Positions 24,098 to 33,553 of a DNA stretch of 64,000 nucleotides are shown here, piece by piece. Source of the DNA: Cellulomonas sp. Root930 (GTDB lineage: Bacteria; Actinomycetota; Actinomycetes; Actinomycetales; Cellulomonadaceae). Position 1 is the stretch's first letter. Every line of letters begins with the position of its first letter. Below the pieces are notes generated by a model, which saw nothing but the letters and a program-made list of their open reading frames with translations, did not search any database and was not told where the DNA came from. The stretch lies in NCBI GenBank assembly GCA_001429255.1, contig LMJI01000001.1, positions 310,001-374,000 on the forward strand. Direction: 5' to 3'. Made by a program: the position numbers and the translations under genes.

Positions 24098-27000
24098 CTA
24101 TCCGGCCGGGACGAACACGAGGTCCACGCCGTACGAGGCGGACGAGCTGCCGGACGGGAACCCCGTCCCGTAGACATACGCGCCGCCGGGCACGACCGTC
24201 GACAACGGGCCGCTCGTCCTGACGGCAGCAAGACCGTTCGCGGTGACGGAGTACATGCCGGTCGTCGAGTGGTAGGCGGCCGTGTAGGTCTGGCCGGGCA
24301 CGAGCGCGATGGGCGACGGCAGCTGCACGGTCTGCCAGCCCGCGCCCGACTCGGCCGTCGATGGCGCTTGCGCGAGCAGCTCGTTCGCCGGACCCCAGAG
24401 GTTGACCGTGTGCACGCCGGTGTTCGCCGCTCCCTTGTAGAACCGGATGGCGGCGACCGAACCGGCGACGCTCGTCGTGAACCGGGTACCGACCTGGACC
24501 GACGCTGGGTCGTTCCACGCGGGGTAGGTCGGCACGTCCGTGTCGGCCCAGAGCGAGACCCCTGTCGGCGCCGCGGCGGCGACCGTGAAGCTCCACGTGC
24601 CCGAGGCGAGCGGTGTGCCTGCCAGGGTCGTCGCTGCCGAGATCGTCGCGCCGGCCGGGAGCGCGGCGCTGGGGGTGAACGAGACCCTGAGCGTCGCCGG
24701 ATCGTACGAGCTGGATCCGGCGATCGCGCCGCCGCCGCTCGTCAGTGCCAGGACCGGCGTGCCGGACGGTGGCGCCTTGGACAGGGTCGCCGCTACCGTC
24801 GCCACGGCCGAGACCCCGGTGGCACCCGCGGGCGGGGCCTGCACGGTCACCGTGGGCGCGCTCGGTGGCGCCGTCGTGAAGACGACGTCGACGAAGTAGT
24901 TCGTCTGCTGCCAGGTGCTCGTGGGGAACCCACCGCCGTACCGGTAGCGACCGTTGCCCACAGCCGGGACCGTCAGCGGTCCGACCGTCTGGTTGGCGAC
25001 GAACGCGTTCGGCGTCGCCGCGTACCGGCCCTGCGGCGCGAGGTAGGAGATGATGTAGGTGCTGCCGGGCGTCACCTCGTACGGGCTCGAGAACAGTGCG
25101 GTCTGCCACCCGGTCGCACTCTCACCGGCGAACGTGACGGTCCGCAGCTGCTGCCCGGTCGAGCTCCAGAGCGTCCCCGTGTGGGTGCCGCCGTTCCCGC
25201 TGCCCTTGTAGAACCGGACGCCGCTGATGAGGCCGCTCGCCGTCGGCGTGAAGGCGACACCGAGCTCGACCGCGGCGGAGTCGCTCGTCGCCGGCGTCGC
25301 CGGGACTGCACCTCCGAAGATCGTGCACGGGCACCCACCCGGCGCGGCTGACGTGAACGACCAGGTCTGGGCGGCCAAGGTCGCGCCGTCGGTCGAGGTG
25401 AGCCCGCTCGCGGTCGCGGTGTACACCGTCGACGTGTTCAGCGCGGCCGACGGGGTGAAGGTCAACGTGCGTCCGTCCGCGGACTTCGTGCTCGAACCGG
25501 CGACGGCGGTCGTCCCGGCCGCGAGTCCGAGAGTCGCTCCTGCGGCCAGCGGGGCGTTGAACGTCACGGAGACGGGGGCACCGACCGAGGCGCCCGGGTC
25601 ACCCGGTGCCGGGGTCTGGGACACGATCGTCAGTGGCACCGCGTCCTGCGTGAAGACGACGTCGACCATGTAGCTGGTGGAGCTGGTCGAACCCGGGTAG
25701 GCGTCGGCGTAGGAGTAGGAACCGCTCGCCGCGGCTGTCCGCAGCGGAGCACGTTGCACGCCCGCACCCGAGAACGCGCCGATCGTCGCCGAGTACTTGC
25801 CGACTGTCGTGCGGTACGAGGCGACGTACTCGACGTCCTTGGAGATGTGGATAGGCGTCGCGAAGGTGACCGTCTGCCAGCCCATCGTGCTCTCGCCGCT
25901 GAAGGTGGCTTGGGCGAGCGGAGTACTGCCGCCAACAGCCCAGAGCGCTCCGACGTGCGTGCCGGTGTTGTTCGGCCCCTTGTAGAACCGCACTCCCGTC
26001 ACCGTGCCGTCGACGCTGCTCGCGAAGCGGACACCCAGCGTCACAGGAACCGTGTCGACGTCCTCGAGCATGCCGGGGACGGCGGAGTCGTCGTACAGCG
26101 ACAGCGTGCGCGCGCCGGCGACCTGCGGGGCCGCGGCCGTCGTGAACGACCAGGTCCGCGACCCGCTGATGCCTGCACCCGTCGAGTCGACCGCGGTTGC
26201 TGTCGCCGTGTACGTCGACGAGTTCGCCAGGGCCGCGCTCGGGGTGAACGTGATCGTCCGAGTACCGGCGGTGTACGTCGTCGTTCCCGCGACTGCGCCG
26301 CCCCCGTTCTTGGTGAGCGCGAGCGCCGGGGTGCCTGCGGCGGGCTTGGAGAGGACGACACTGACGGAGGTCCCGGTCGAGACGCTCGACGAGCCGGCCA
26401 GCGGAAGACCCCCACCGATGGTCATGGGCGTGCCGTCGACCGTGCTGAACAGCACGTCGACGTAATAGTTGCTGTTCGCGTAGCTGCTGCTCGGGTAGGT
26501 GCCTGCTCCCCCGTACACGCCGGCAGGCGCGTTGCCGAAGCCGCCGGTCGTCGACAGTGGCGCAGCGACTGCACCCTGTGAGGAGAAGAAGTTCGAGGCG
26601 ACCGCGTAATGACCTGCGGGAGCCGTGTACGAGACCACGTACGCGGTGCCCGCCGTCAGCGGGACGGGTGTGGCGAACTGGGCGGTCTGCCACCCGGTCG
26701 CGGTCTCCCCGGAGAAGACCACCGAGCTGAGCAGCTGGCCGCTCGTGCTCCACAGCCGACCCGTGTGGGTCCCGCTGTTGCCCGTGCCCTTGTAGAACCG
26801 GACACCGGTCGCGTAGCCGTCGATCGCCGAGGTGAAGGTGAGCCCGAGCTCGACCGCACCGGCGTCGTTCGCGGCCGGGATCGCCGGGACCGCTGAGCCG
26901 AAGACGCTGCACGGGCACGACACGGTGACGTTGCGCGTGGCTGGCGTCCCGCCGATGTTCGCGCTGTCGTCGATCGCCCGGACCTTGATCGGCACGGAGC

Positions 27001-28804
27001 CCTGGCCGGCCTGCACATACGTGTACGTCCACGTCGCGGTGCCGGTCGCCGGGTGCCAGCGCGTGCCCCCATCCGTCGACACCTCGACACCGGCGACACG
27101 TCCACCTACGTCTGCGGCGCTGCCGGTGACGGTGACGGTCGCGCCGTTGGCGATCGCTGCACCCGCGGCCGGAGACGTGATGGTCGCGGTCGGGGCGGTC
27201 GTGTCCGTGGACTTGGTGGCAGCGACCAGACCCGACATGAGAGTGGCCGGCTGTGCCGACATGTCCGCCAGGAGATTCACGGCCGCCTGCTGCATGCGGA
27301 CGTCCGCCACAGCGCCGTCGCCGTCATGCGTCGCGTCGAGGCCCCACGACCACTGGACGCTGCCGGCCGAGAACACGAGGGCCCCGCTGGGCGCCCGGTA
27401 CATGGTCGTGTGATGCGTCGTCGTCCCGGGGAGGACGGTGTTGCCGTAGTCCTGCAGGTACTCAGCGACCGGTCCCGTGGTCGTCGACAGCCGCACGAGG
27501 CCCGCCGGCCGCGCCCCGTTGTCGAGGTCCTCGTCGGACTCGTACCCCACGGTGTGCGGGGCGAGCGCGGCGGTGGTGCCTGCCGCCAAGGACGTCAGCG
27601 GCGTGTTGCGCCACAGCCGGAGCTTGCCCTCGTCAGACGAGACCGTCACGGGGAGATCGGAGTAGTTCGACATGTAGATCGTGCCCGTGAGCCCGTTCTC
27701 GGGCTTGCCCGCTCCGGCCGCCGGCGACGCGAATCGTGGGTCCCGCCAGGTGCCGGTCCACTCGGTGGTCGGGTCGATCTTCGCGTCTGCCCAGGTCTCC
27801 TTGTAGGAGACGAGGGTGCGGTAGGACGTCGATGTTCCCGCGACCGAGTTCTCGTATCGCGTGCGCCAGTACACCTCGTTGCCGCTGAAGAAGGCGAGAT
27901 TCACACCGGCGTCCCGGGCCGCCTCGACGTTCGCGCGCTGCGCGCCCGACCAGTACTCGTCGTGCCCCACCGAGAGGAACACCTTGTGGTTCTTGATCAG
28001 CGCGCCGCGGCGGTCGGAGTCGACGCCCGCCATGTAGCTCACGTCGTACCCGTTGCGCTCGAGGAAGCGCACCATCGGGTACTCGGCGCCGAAGTAGAAG
28101 TCACGTTCCGTGACGCCGTCCCGTGTGGCGAACGGCCGGTTGTAGCTGATCTTGTACGCGCGTCCGTTGGCGGCCCCCTGGTAGAAGTCGGAGCCGCCGT
28201 ACGTGTTGTACGCCTGCCACGTCGGGTCCGACGTCTGGAAGAGGACCGGGGACGTGCTGGCGTCGTTGCGGACGATGAACGTGATGTGGCTCTCGTCGTC
28301 CGTGGCGGGGTCGTGGAGCCGGGCGATGTAGACCCCGGAGACAGCTGTCGCAGGCACGGCCCAGCTGGCGGAGACAGCCCAGTTGCCGCAGTCGTAGATC
28401 TCGGTCGCGGCATCCGTCACGCACTGGGGCTGCGTCTGCGGAAGGGTCGCCGACGGGGTGACCGAGGCGATCTTCCGCGCGCCGAGTCCGGCGTAGTAGC
28501 CCGTGCGGTAGATGTCGATCGTGTAGGACCGGGCCGCCGTCTTGATCTTGAAGCCGATGGTGCTCCCGACGTTGACGGAGATGTCAGTCGAGAAGCCCTG
28601 GATGCCCTCGTCGCCAGCTCCGTCGATGTCCCACTCCGACGGACTCGCCCCCGGCTTGGAGTTCTCGCACGCGACGGGGTTCCCCCCTGTGCCACACGGG
28701 TCAGCGGCAGACGCGGGCGTCGCGACGACCACCAGGAGCGAGGCGCCGACGGCGACCGACGCGACGAAGGCGATCATCCGTCGCGGTGCGAGGCGGGAAC
28801 TCAT
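24098..28804 (-). CDS. large secreted protein: N,N-dimethylformamidase-like domain, Ig-like domains and four DUF4082-type repeats
   Basis: The ATG at 28804 has GGAG seven bases upstream; an in-frame ATG at 28816 has no such site. Of about 1568 residues, 1 to 33 are a Sec signal ending ATPASA. Residues about 50 to 520 resemble the large subunit of N,N-dimethylformamidase, with VSYMAGVDSD, LSVGHDEYWSGAQ and FFSGNEVYWRTRYE. An Ig-like domain follows. Four copies of a roughly 110-residue DUF4082-type module (core GVRFYKGxxNxGTHxGxLW and GWQT) alternate with three Big-type Ig domains ending in xTWSFT. The modules are probably carbohydrate-binding or adhesive. Similar proteins occur in actinobacterial polysaccharide clusters. 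The true substrate is unknown, and amidase activity on a polysaccharide N-acyl group is only a possibility. Confidence 0.75.
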   Translation of the reverse strand: MSSRLAPRRMIAFVASVAVGASLLVVVATPASAADPCGTGGNPVACENSKPGASPSEWDIDGAGDEGIQGFSTDISVNVGSTIGFKIKTAARSYTIDIYRTGYYAGLGARKIASVTPSATLPQTQPQCVTDAATEIYDCGNWAVSASWAVPATAVSGVYIARLHDPATDDESHITFIVRNDASTSPVLFQTSDPTWQAYNTYGGSDFYQGAANGRAYKISYNRPFATRDGVTERDFYFGAEYPMVRFLERNGYDVSYMAGVDSDRRGALIKNHKVFLSVGHDEYWSGAQRANVEAARDAGVNLAFFSGNEVYWRTRYENSVAGTSTSYRTLVSYKETWADAKIDPTTEWTGTWRDPRFASPAAGAGKPENGLTGTIYMSNYSDLPVTVSSDEGKLRLWRNTPLTSLAAGTTAALAPHTVGYESDEDLDNGARPAGLVRLSTTTGPVAEYLQDYGNTVLPGTTTHHTTMYRAPSGALVFSAGSVQWSWGLDATHDGDGAVADVRMQQAAVNLLADMSAQPATLMSGLVAATKSTDTTAPTATITSPAAGAAIANGATVTVTGSAADVGGRVAGVEVSTDGGTRWHPATGTATWTYTYVQAGQGSVPIKVRAIDDSANIGGTPATRNVTVSCPCSVFGSAVPAIPAANDAGAVELGLTFTSAIDGYATGVRFYKGTGNSGTHTGRLWSTSGQLLSSVVFSGETATGWQTAQFATPVPLTAGTAYVVSYTAPAGHYAVASNFFSSQGAVAAPLSTTGGFGNAPAGVYGGAGTYPSSSYANSNYYVDVLFSTVDGTPMTIGGGLPLAGSSSVSTGTSVSVVLSKPAAGTPALALTKNGGGAVAGTTTYTAGTRTITFTPSAALANSSTYTATATAVDSTGAGISGSRTWSFTTAAAPQVAGARTLSLYDDSAVPGMLEDVDTVPVTLGVRFASSVDGTVTGVRFYKGPNNTGTHVGALWAVGGSTPLAQATFSGESTMGWQTVTFATPIHISKDVEYVASYRTTVGKYSATIGAFSGAGVQRAPLRTAAASGSYSYADAYPGSTSSTSYMVDVVFTQDAVPLTIVSQTPAPGDPGASVGAPVSVTFNAPLAAGATLGLAAGTTAVAGSSTKSADGRTLTFTPSAALNTSTVYTATASGLTSTDGATLAAQTWSFTSAAPGGCPCTIFGGAVPATPATSDSAAVELGVAFTPTASGLISGVRFYKGSGNGGTHTGTLWSSTGQQLRTVTFAGESATGWQTALFSSPYEVTPGSTYIISYLAPQGRYAATPNAFVANQTVGPLTVPAVGNGRYRYGGGFPTSTWQQTNYFVDVVFTTAPPSAPTVTVQAPPAGATGVSAVATVAATLSKAPPSGTPVLALTSGGGAIAGSSSYDPATLRVSFTPSAALPAGATISAATTLAGTPLASGTWSFTVAAAAPTGVSLWADTDVPTYPAWNDPASVQVGTRFTTSVAGSVAAIRFYKGAANTGVHTVNLWGPANELLAQAPSTAESGAGWQTVQLPSPIALVPGQTYTAAYHSTTGMYSVTANGLAAVRTSGPLSTVVPGGAYVYGTGFPSGSSSASYGVDLVFVPAG

Positions 28805-29046
28805 GAGGCTCTCCATAGGATCGAGGTCGAGCTCCCGGAAGGGTGCTCACCTACCCGAGGTGGAGCCATAGGGATGGCGTCCTGATACCGGACGATAAAG
28901 GACATCTCGGGCATCGAAGTCGGTCTGACGCAGATATCACCCGGCATGACCCCCACAGTCGCCCAGATGACGTAACGGCCCATCGACCGCCGGCCGCCAC
29001 CGCGCCACAATCGGCCCACCACCGAACAGCCCACGAGGAGCCCGCC
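28805..29046. other. divergent intergenic region
   Basis: This gap separates the large secreted protein (minus) from the WbpD-like gene (plus). It is less GC-rich around 28880 to 28905, where CCGGACGATAAAGGACAT resembles the two-arm GTCCG element before the Gfo/Idh gene. GAGGAG at 29035 serves the GTG at 29047. No short gene is supportable. Confidence 0.35.
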
Positions 29047-29649
29047 GTGCCCGACACCACCCCGACCGTGGCAGCCACCGCCGACGTCGACCCGCGCGCG
29101 AGCATCGGCCCCGGGACGCGGGTGTGGCACCTGGCCCAGGTCCGGGAGGGCGCGCGCGTCGGAGCGGACTGCATCGTGGGCCGCGGCGCGTACATCGGCC
29201 CCGGCGTCGTCGTCGGCGACCGGTGCAAGATCCAGAACCACGCGCTCGTGTACGAGCCCGCCGTGCTCGAGGACGGCGCCTTCGTCGGCCCCGCCGTGGT
29301 GTTCACCAACGACTACTACCCGCGGGCGATCAACCCGGACGGCAGTCTGAAGTCGGCCGACGACTGGCACGCGGTGGGCGTCACGGTCCGCACGGGCGCG
29401 TCGATCGGGGCCCGGTCCGTCTGCGTCGCGCCCGTGACGATCGGCCGGTGGGCGCTCGTCGCCGCCGGCTCCGTGGTGACCAAGGACGTCCCGGACTTCG
29501 CGCTGGTCGCGGGCGTGCCCGCGAGGCGGATCCGCTGGGTCGGCCGCGCCGGCGCGCCCCTGGACGCCGACGGCGACCACACGTGGCTCTGCCCGACGAC
29601 CGGCGAGCGGTACGTCGAGCAGGACGGCCTGCTCCGGCTGGCTCAATAG
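29047..29649 (+). CDS. WbpD-like UDP-sugar N-acetyltransferase (hexapeptide repeat)
   Basis: The GTG at 29047 has GAGGAG six bases upstream; the frame is open to 28843 but there lacks coding character. The 200-residue left-handed beta-helix protein has repeated hexads (SIGPGTRVWHLAQVREGARV, IVGRGAYIGPGVVVGD). The WbpD-type acceptor segment IQNHALVYEPAVLEDGAFVG and FTNDYYPRAINPDG follow, and it ends GVPARRIRWVGR. WbpD acetylates the 3-amino group of UDP-GlcNAc(3NH2)A. With WbpB-like and WbpE-like genes upstream, a diacetylated uronate precursor is likely. It overlaps the convergent sugar transferase by seven bases. Confidence 0.85.
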   Translation: MPDTTPTVAATADVDPRASIGPGTRVWHLAQVREGARVGADCIVGRGAYIGPGVVVGDRCKIQNHALVYEPAVLEDGAFVGPAVVFTNDYYPRAINPDGSLKSADDWHAVGVTVRTGASIGARSVCVAPVTIGRWALVAAGSVVTKDVPDFALVAGVPARRIRWVGRAGAPLDADGDHTWLCPTTGERYVEQDGLLRLAQ

Positions 29650-31154
29650 GCTCCGGAGCCGCCGAACACCGCGCGGCCCGTCTTCCACAGGATCATCAGG
29701 TCCATCGCCACCGACCAGTTGTCCACATAGCGCAGGTCCAGGCGGATGGACTCGTCCCACGACAGGTCGGCGCGGCCGCTGACCTGCCACAGGCCGGTGA
29801 GACCCGGCCGCACGCGCAGCCGACGGAAGACGGCGTCGTGGTACTCGTCGACCTCGGCGCGCAGCGGCGGGCGCGGGCCGACCAGCGACATGTCCCCGCG
29901 CACGACGTTCCACAGCTGCGGCAGCTCGTCGACGGAATACCGGCGCAGGAGCTTGCCCACGCGCGTGATCCGGGGGTCGTCGTGCATCTTGAACATCAGG
30001 CCGTCGCGGTCGCTCTGCGCCAGCAGGGCCGCGCGACGCTCCTCCGCGTCGACGTACATGCTGCGCAGCTTCCACATGGTGAACTCCCGCCCGTCCACGC
30101 CGATGCGGCGCTGGCGGAAGAACGCGGGGCCGTCGCTGGTCAACCGGACGGCGAGCGCCGCGACGGCGATCACGGGCAGAGCCGCCAGCAGGATCGCGGT
30201 GCCGAGCGTGCGGTCCAGCGTGGACTTGGCGAGCATCCGGCGACGCGGCGACGAGGTCTCCACCTCGAGCAGGGACAGGCCGGCGGTCGGCCGCAGGTGC
30301 ACTCGCGGGCCGAGCACCTCGACGAGGCCGGGGGCCACCACGAGGTCGACGCCGGCGCGGCCGAGCGCCCAGGACAGGCGCCGCAGCGCGTCCCCCGACA
30401 GCTCGCTGCCCGAGACGATGACGACGTCGACCTGGTGGTCGTAGGCCACCTGCGGGATGTCGGCGAGTGCGCCCAGCGTGGGGACGCCGTCCTGCGGGGG
30501 GCGGTCGGTGATGGCCGGCAGGCACACGCCGATCACCTGGTAGCCGTGGTACGTCGCACCGCGCAGGTCGTGGATGAGGTGGTGGACCGAGGTGGCGTCG
30601 CCGACGACGAGCGTCCGCGACATCGCGACTCCGCGGCTGCGTCGCCCGTGCAGCGACCGACGCAGGGCGTGGCGACCGACCGCGGCGCCGACCGACAGGA
30701 GCACCACCGTCGCCGCGACCTCGAGCCGCGGCAGCGGGACGGCGAGCGCGACGCTGCCAAGGGCGACGATCGCCGCGGAGCCGAGACCGGCCCGGAGCAC
30801 CGCCTGGAACTCGACCGGACCGTCGCCCAGGGTCTTGCGGTCGTACCCGCGGCCGAACGCGACGGCCAGCAGGAACACCGCGGCTGCGACGCCGGGCCAC
30901 CCCGACGAGGGGCCGGCGGCGAGGACGACGCCCGAGACGACGAGCGCCGCGATGACCATGTCCAGCACCAGGGCCTGCCGGACGTAGTGCCCGGCGACGG
31001 AACCCCAGTGCTCGGCGTCGAAGGCGGCGAGCGCCTTGCGGGGGTGGGTGACGAACGGTTCCGTGGATGCCCACGACCGTCGGGGCCCGGTAGCTGCCCT
31101 GCGCCGGTCGAGGAGAACGTCCATGTCCTCTGCCGGATCCTCGAGGATCGTCAT
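29643..31154 (-). CDS. polyprenyl-phosphate sugar phosphotransferase (initiating WbaP/CpsE type)
   Basis: The 503-residue enzyme starts repeat-unit assembly by moving a sugar-1-phosphate to undecaprenyl (or similar) phosphate in the membrane. It has an N-terminal block of four TM helices (about 45 to 150), a central Rossmann-like CoA-binding-type domain (LVVGDATSVHHLIHDLRG) and a fifth helix. The conserved C-terminal catalytic domain has FFRQRRIGVDGREFTMWKLR, the RYSVDELPQLWNVVRGDMSL motif, VGPRPP and RPGLTGLWQVSGR. All key elements are present. A later ATG at 31124 would shorten it by ten residues. Confidence 0.9.
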   Translation of the reverse strand: MTILEDPAEDMDVLLDRRRAATGPRRSWASTEPFVTHPRKALAAFDAEHWGSVAGHYVRQALVLDMVIAALVVSGVVLAAGPSSGWPGVAAAVFLLAVAFGRGYDRKTLGDGPVEFQAVLRAGLGSAAIVALGSVALAVPLPRLEVAATVVLLSVGAAVGRHALRRSLHGRRSRGVAMSRTLVVGDATSVHHLIHDLRGATYHGYQVIGVCLPAITDRPPQDGVPTLGALADIPQVAYDHQVDVVIVSGSELSGDALRRLSWALGRAGVDLVVAPGLVEVLGPRVHLRPTAGLSLLEVETSSPRRRMLAKSTLDRTLGTAILLAALPVIAVAALAVRLTSDGPAFFRQRRIGVDGREFTMWKLRSMYVDAEERRAALLAQSDRDGLMFKMHDDPRITRVGKLLRRYSVDELPQLWNVVRGDMSLVGPRPPLRAEVDEYHDAVFRRLRVRPGLTGLWQVSGRADLSWDESIRLDLRYVDNWSVAMDLMILWKTGRAVFGGSGAY

Positions 31155-31229
31155 TCCGATAACCGTCCGCCCCAGATGTTCGACTGCATCTGGCTTGGAG
31201 GCTATGCGGGGGCATTGGTGGGAGATAGA

Positions 31230-31275
31230 CCCTTTTGTCCGTTTTCACCCACAGTTCACCCTCTTGGACCGTTTT
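31230..31275. promoter_or_regulatory. paired GTCCGTTTT/GGACCGTTTT boxes upstream of sugar transferase
   Basis: CCCTTTTGTCCGTTTT (31230 to 31245) and CCCTCTTGGACCGTTTT (31259 to 31275) are imperfect direct repeats about 29 bases apart. They lie in the A/T-rich gap before the minus-strand gene that starts at 31154. The first copy runs into TTTTCACCC, shared with the region before 23916. They look like tandem regulator sites, judged by pattern only. Confidence 0.35.
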
Positions 31276-31281
31276 ACGGCG

Positions 31282-31902
31282 TCAGCCCTTCGTGTGGAAC
31301 TTCAGCTGCGCCGCCTCGAGCCCGTCGACGACCACCAGCTCGACCGCGTCGGCCGCCTGGTCCAGCAGCCAGGGCAGATCCTTCAGCTCGCTCTTGGCGA
31401 AGTCGCGCAGCACGTAGTCCGCCGGGTCCATCCGACCGGGCGGTCGACCGACCCCGACGCGCACCCGCACGTAGTCCTTGGTGCCCAGCGCCTTGGTGGT
31501 GTCCCGCAGGCCGTTGTGGCCGCCCTCGCCGCCGCCGCGCTTGAGCCGGACGTCGGCGAACGGGATGTCCAGCTCGTCGTGCACCAGCACGGTGCGCTCC
31601 GGCGGCACGTCGTAGTACTTGGCCAGCGCCGCGACAGGACCGCCCGACACGTTCATGTAGGTGGTCGGCTTGGCCAGCACCACGCGCGGGCCCGGTGCCC
31701 CGCCCGGCAGCACGCCGAGTCGCGCCTCGGCCACCGCGGCCTGGGGCCGGCGCGAGAGCAGCCCCGACGCGCGGGCGCCGAACGTGGCACCGGTCCGGCT
31801 CGCCAGCTCGTCCAGGACCATCTGGCCCACGTTGTGCCGGTTCCCCGCGTACTGGGTTCCGGGGTTGCCCAGGCCGATGACGAGCCAGGGTCCGTCGCTC
31901 AT
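31282..31902 (-). CDS. pth: peptidyl-tRNA hydrolase
   Basis: Pth cleaves the ester bond of peptidyl-tRNA released from stalled ribosomes. The 206-residue sequence has the family opening [20 protein letters not shown] with the catalytic His at 23, [14 protein letters not shown], the catalytic-Asp segment [10 protein letters not shown], and [11 protein letters not shown]. The ATG at 31902 has GAGGAG nearby; the longer frame from 31947 is rejected because it extends past the usual Pth N-terminus. It lies downstream of rplY, a common actinobacterial order, with a strong hairpin between them. Confidence 0.93.
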   Translation of the reverse strand: MSDGPWLVIGLGNPGTQYAGNRHNVGQMVLDELASRTGATFGARASGLLSRRPQAAVAEARLGVLPGGAPGPRVVLAKPTTYMNVSGGPVAALAKYYDVPPERTVLVHDELDIPFADVRLKRGGGEGGHNGLRDTTKALGTKDYVRVRVGVGRPPGRMDPADYVLRDFAKSELKDLPWLLDQAADAVELVVVDGLEAAQLKFHTKG

Positions 31903-31933
31903 CGGGTCTCCTCTACGGGTGGGTGCGGGAACA

Positions 31934-31972
31934 GCGACGCCCGGCACCGTCAGGAACGGTACCGGGCGTCGC
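31934..31972 (-). terminator. strong hairpin downstream of rplY
   Basis: Arms of 17 bases (starting GCGACGCCCGG and ending CCGGGCGTCGC) pair with a single wobble around the five-base loop CAGGA. It starts 17 bases after the rplY stop and precedes pth, so it probably ends or attenuates the rplY transcript. Confidence 0.75.
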
Positions 31973-31988
31973 GCAGCGTGCAGCTGGG

Positions 31989-32624
31989 TCAGCCGCCCAG
32001 CGTGGTCTCGGCGGCGGCGGCGGACGCAGCGGACTGCGACGCGGCGAGGTCCGCGGCCGCGGCGTCGGCGGCGACGTCCTCGGCCGAGGCGTGCGGGACG
32101 CTGATCGCGATGACGGTGAGGTCCGGGTCGCTGAGCAGCGTGGCGCCCTCGGGCAGCGTGATCTCGCCGGCGGTGATGGTGGAGCCGCCGGTCAGGCCCT
32201 CGATCGAGACGTGGACCTCGGAGGGGATGTGCGTGGCCTCGACCTCGAGCGACAGCGCCTGCGTCTCGAAGATGTGGATCGTGCCGGGGTAGGACTCGCC
32301 GACCACCGCGACCTGGACGTCGACGGTGACCTTCTCGCCGCGCGTGACGATGAGCAGATCGACGTGCTCGATGGTGTTCTTCACGACGTCGCGCTGGACG
32401 TCCTTCGTGATCGCCAGCGTGGTCTTGCCGTCGAGCTCGACGGAGAACAGGGCGTTGGCCTGCTTGACCGCGAGCATCGTGGCGTGGCCCGGGAGGGCGA
32501 CGTGCAGCGGGTCGGAGCCGTGCCCGTAGAGGACGGCGGGGATCTGGTCGGCGCGGCGCAGGCGGCGCGCGGCACCCTTGCCGAACTCGGTACGGGTGGT
32601 GGCGACGAGCTTGACCTCGGACAC
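31989..32624 (-). CDS. rplY: 50S ribosomal protein L25/general stress protein Ctc
   Basis: The 211-residue product binds 5S rRNA. The N-terminal L25 domain reads [21 protein letters not shown] and [20 protein letters not shown]. The C-terminal TL5-type beta domain ([33 protein letters not shown]) makes it the long Ctc form. The last 30 residues are Ala-rich, as usual in actinobacteria. The GTG at 32624 has GGGGAG five bases upstream; the frame continues to 32759 without support. Confidence 0.92.
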   Translation of the reverse strand: MSEVKLVATTRTEFGKGAARRLRRADQIPAVLYGHGSDPLHVALPGHATMLAVKQANALFSVELDGKTTLAITKDVQRDVVKNTIEHVDLLIVTRGEKVTVDVQVAVVGESYPGTIHIFETQALSLEVEATHIPSEVHVSIEGLTGGSTITAGEITLPEGATLLSDPDLTVIAISVPHASAEDVAADAAAADLAASQSAASAAAAETTLGG

Positions 32625-32886
32625 GTGTACTCCCCAGTGCTGACGTCGGCGCAGTGTCGCCGACGTGACGGTGTGATGGCGTGGCGTGCGCGGCCAGGAG
32701 CCGTGCGACGCGGATCTAGACAGGCGTGGTGGCCTCGACGCGGGACGCAGGACGGGCACGCGGAGGCGCTCGCCCAGTCGATCACGGAGCGCAGGTGGTC
32801 GTGGAACTTCGTCGACCGTCCTTCGTCCCTCGCCGAGGCAACCTGGAGAGCCTACCCGAGCGAGCGGGCTGAGCCCAACCCGCCGG

Positions 32887-33549
32887 TCAGACCGACGGGT
32901 CGGCCCAGGCCCAGCGGACGGTCACGTCGGCGGACACGGTCTGCTGACCTGCCTCGACGGGCACGGACATGGCCTTGGCGACGCCCATCGCGCGTCCCAT
33001 GCGCAGAGGCACCGCGTCGGACCCGCCCTCGGTCACCCACTGCACCTCGCCCAGGCGCCGACCCGACAGCGTGGCCCAGTGCGTGGCGCGGGCGACGGCA
33101 TCCGCCCAGGCGGCCTCGCGGGCCCGCTCGCGCGGCTGCGTGGGATCGCTGACCTCGAGCCGGATGCCGTCCATCCGGGCCGGCTCCCCGCCCGCCACGA
33201 CCGCGGCACCCACCACGTCACCGGCGACCGCGACGTCGTGCAGCGTGACCTGGAGCCCCAGCCGCGCCACGACGCGGGAGGACCCGCGCGCCGAGCCGTC
33301 GGTCCAGGTGCTCGACTGGGTGGTCCGCAGCCAGCGGTCGTCGACGCCGGCCTCGCGCAGCACGGCGCGCATCCGGTCCAGGCACTCCCCCGCCTCGGCC
33401 AGGGCACGCTCGGCGTCCACCGCGCGCGCCTCGGCGCCCAGGTCGGCGATCGCGACGTCCGGCACGGCCTCGGCCTCGCCGAACCCCGTGACGGTCACAC
33501 CGCCCCGCGGCCCGCGACGGCCACCGTGCTCGTCGTCGCGCCCGGTCAT
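32887..33549 (-). CDS. SIMPL-domain (DUF541) protein
   Basis: The 220-residue product opens VTVTGFGEAEAVPDVAIADLGAE, the characteristic first strand pair of SIMPL/DUF541 proteins. The helix segment AGECLDRMRAVLREAGVDDRWLRTTQ and the ...RAREAAWADAVARATHWATLSGRRLGEV region follow. No signal peptide is seen, so this looks like a cytoplasmic actinobacterial form rather than the periplasmic type. It ends five bases after prs would begin reading away, and its role is unknown. The 262 bases between it and rplY hold nothing I can support. Confidence 0.75.
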   Translation of the reverse strand: MTGRDDEHGGRRGPRGGVTVTGFGEAEAVPDVAIADLGAEARAVDAERALAEAGECLDRMRAVLREAGVDDRWLRTTQSSTWTDGSARGSSRVVARLGLQVTLHDVAVAGDVVGAAVVAGGEPARMDGIRLEVSDPTQPRERAREAAWADAVARATHWATLSGRRLGEVQWVTEGGSDAVPLRMGRAMGVAKAMSVPVEAGQQTVSADVTVRWAWADPSV

Positions 33550-33553
33550 GGGG

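Noticed and set aside
24047..25351. Plus-strand frame of 434 residues inside the large secreted gene
   Set aside because: It is the complement of the repeat-rich minus-strand gene and has no independent motif or start signal.
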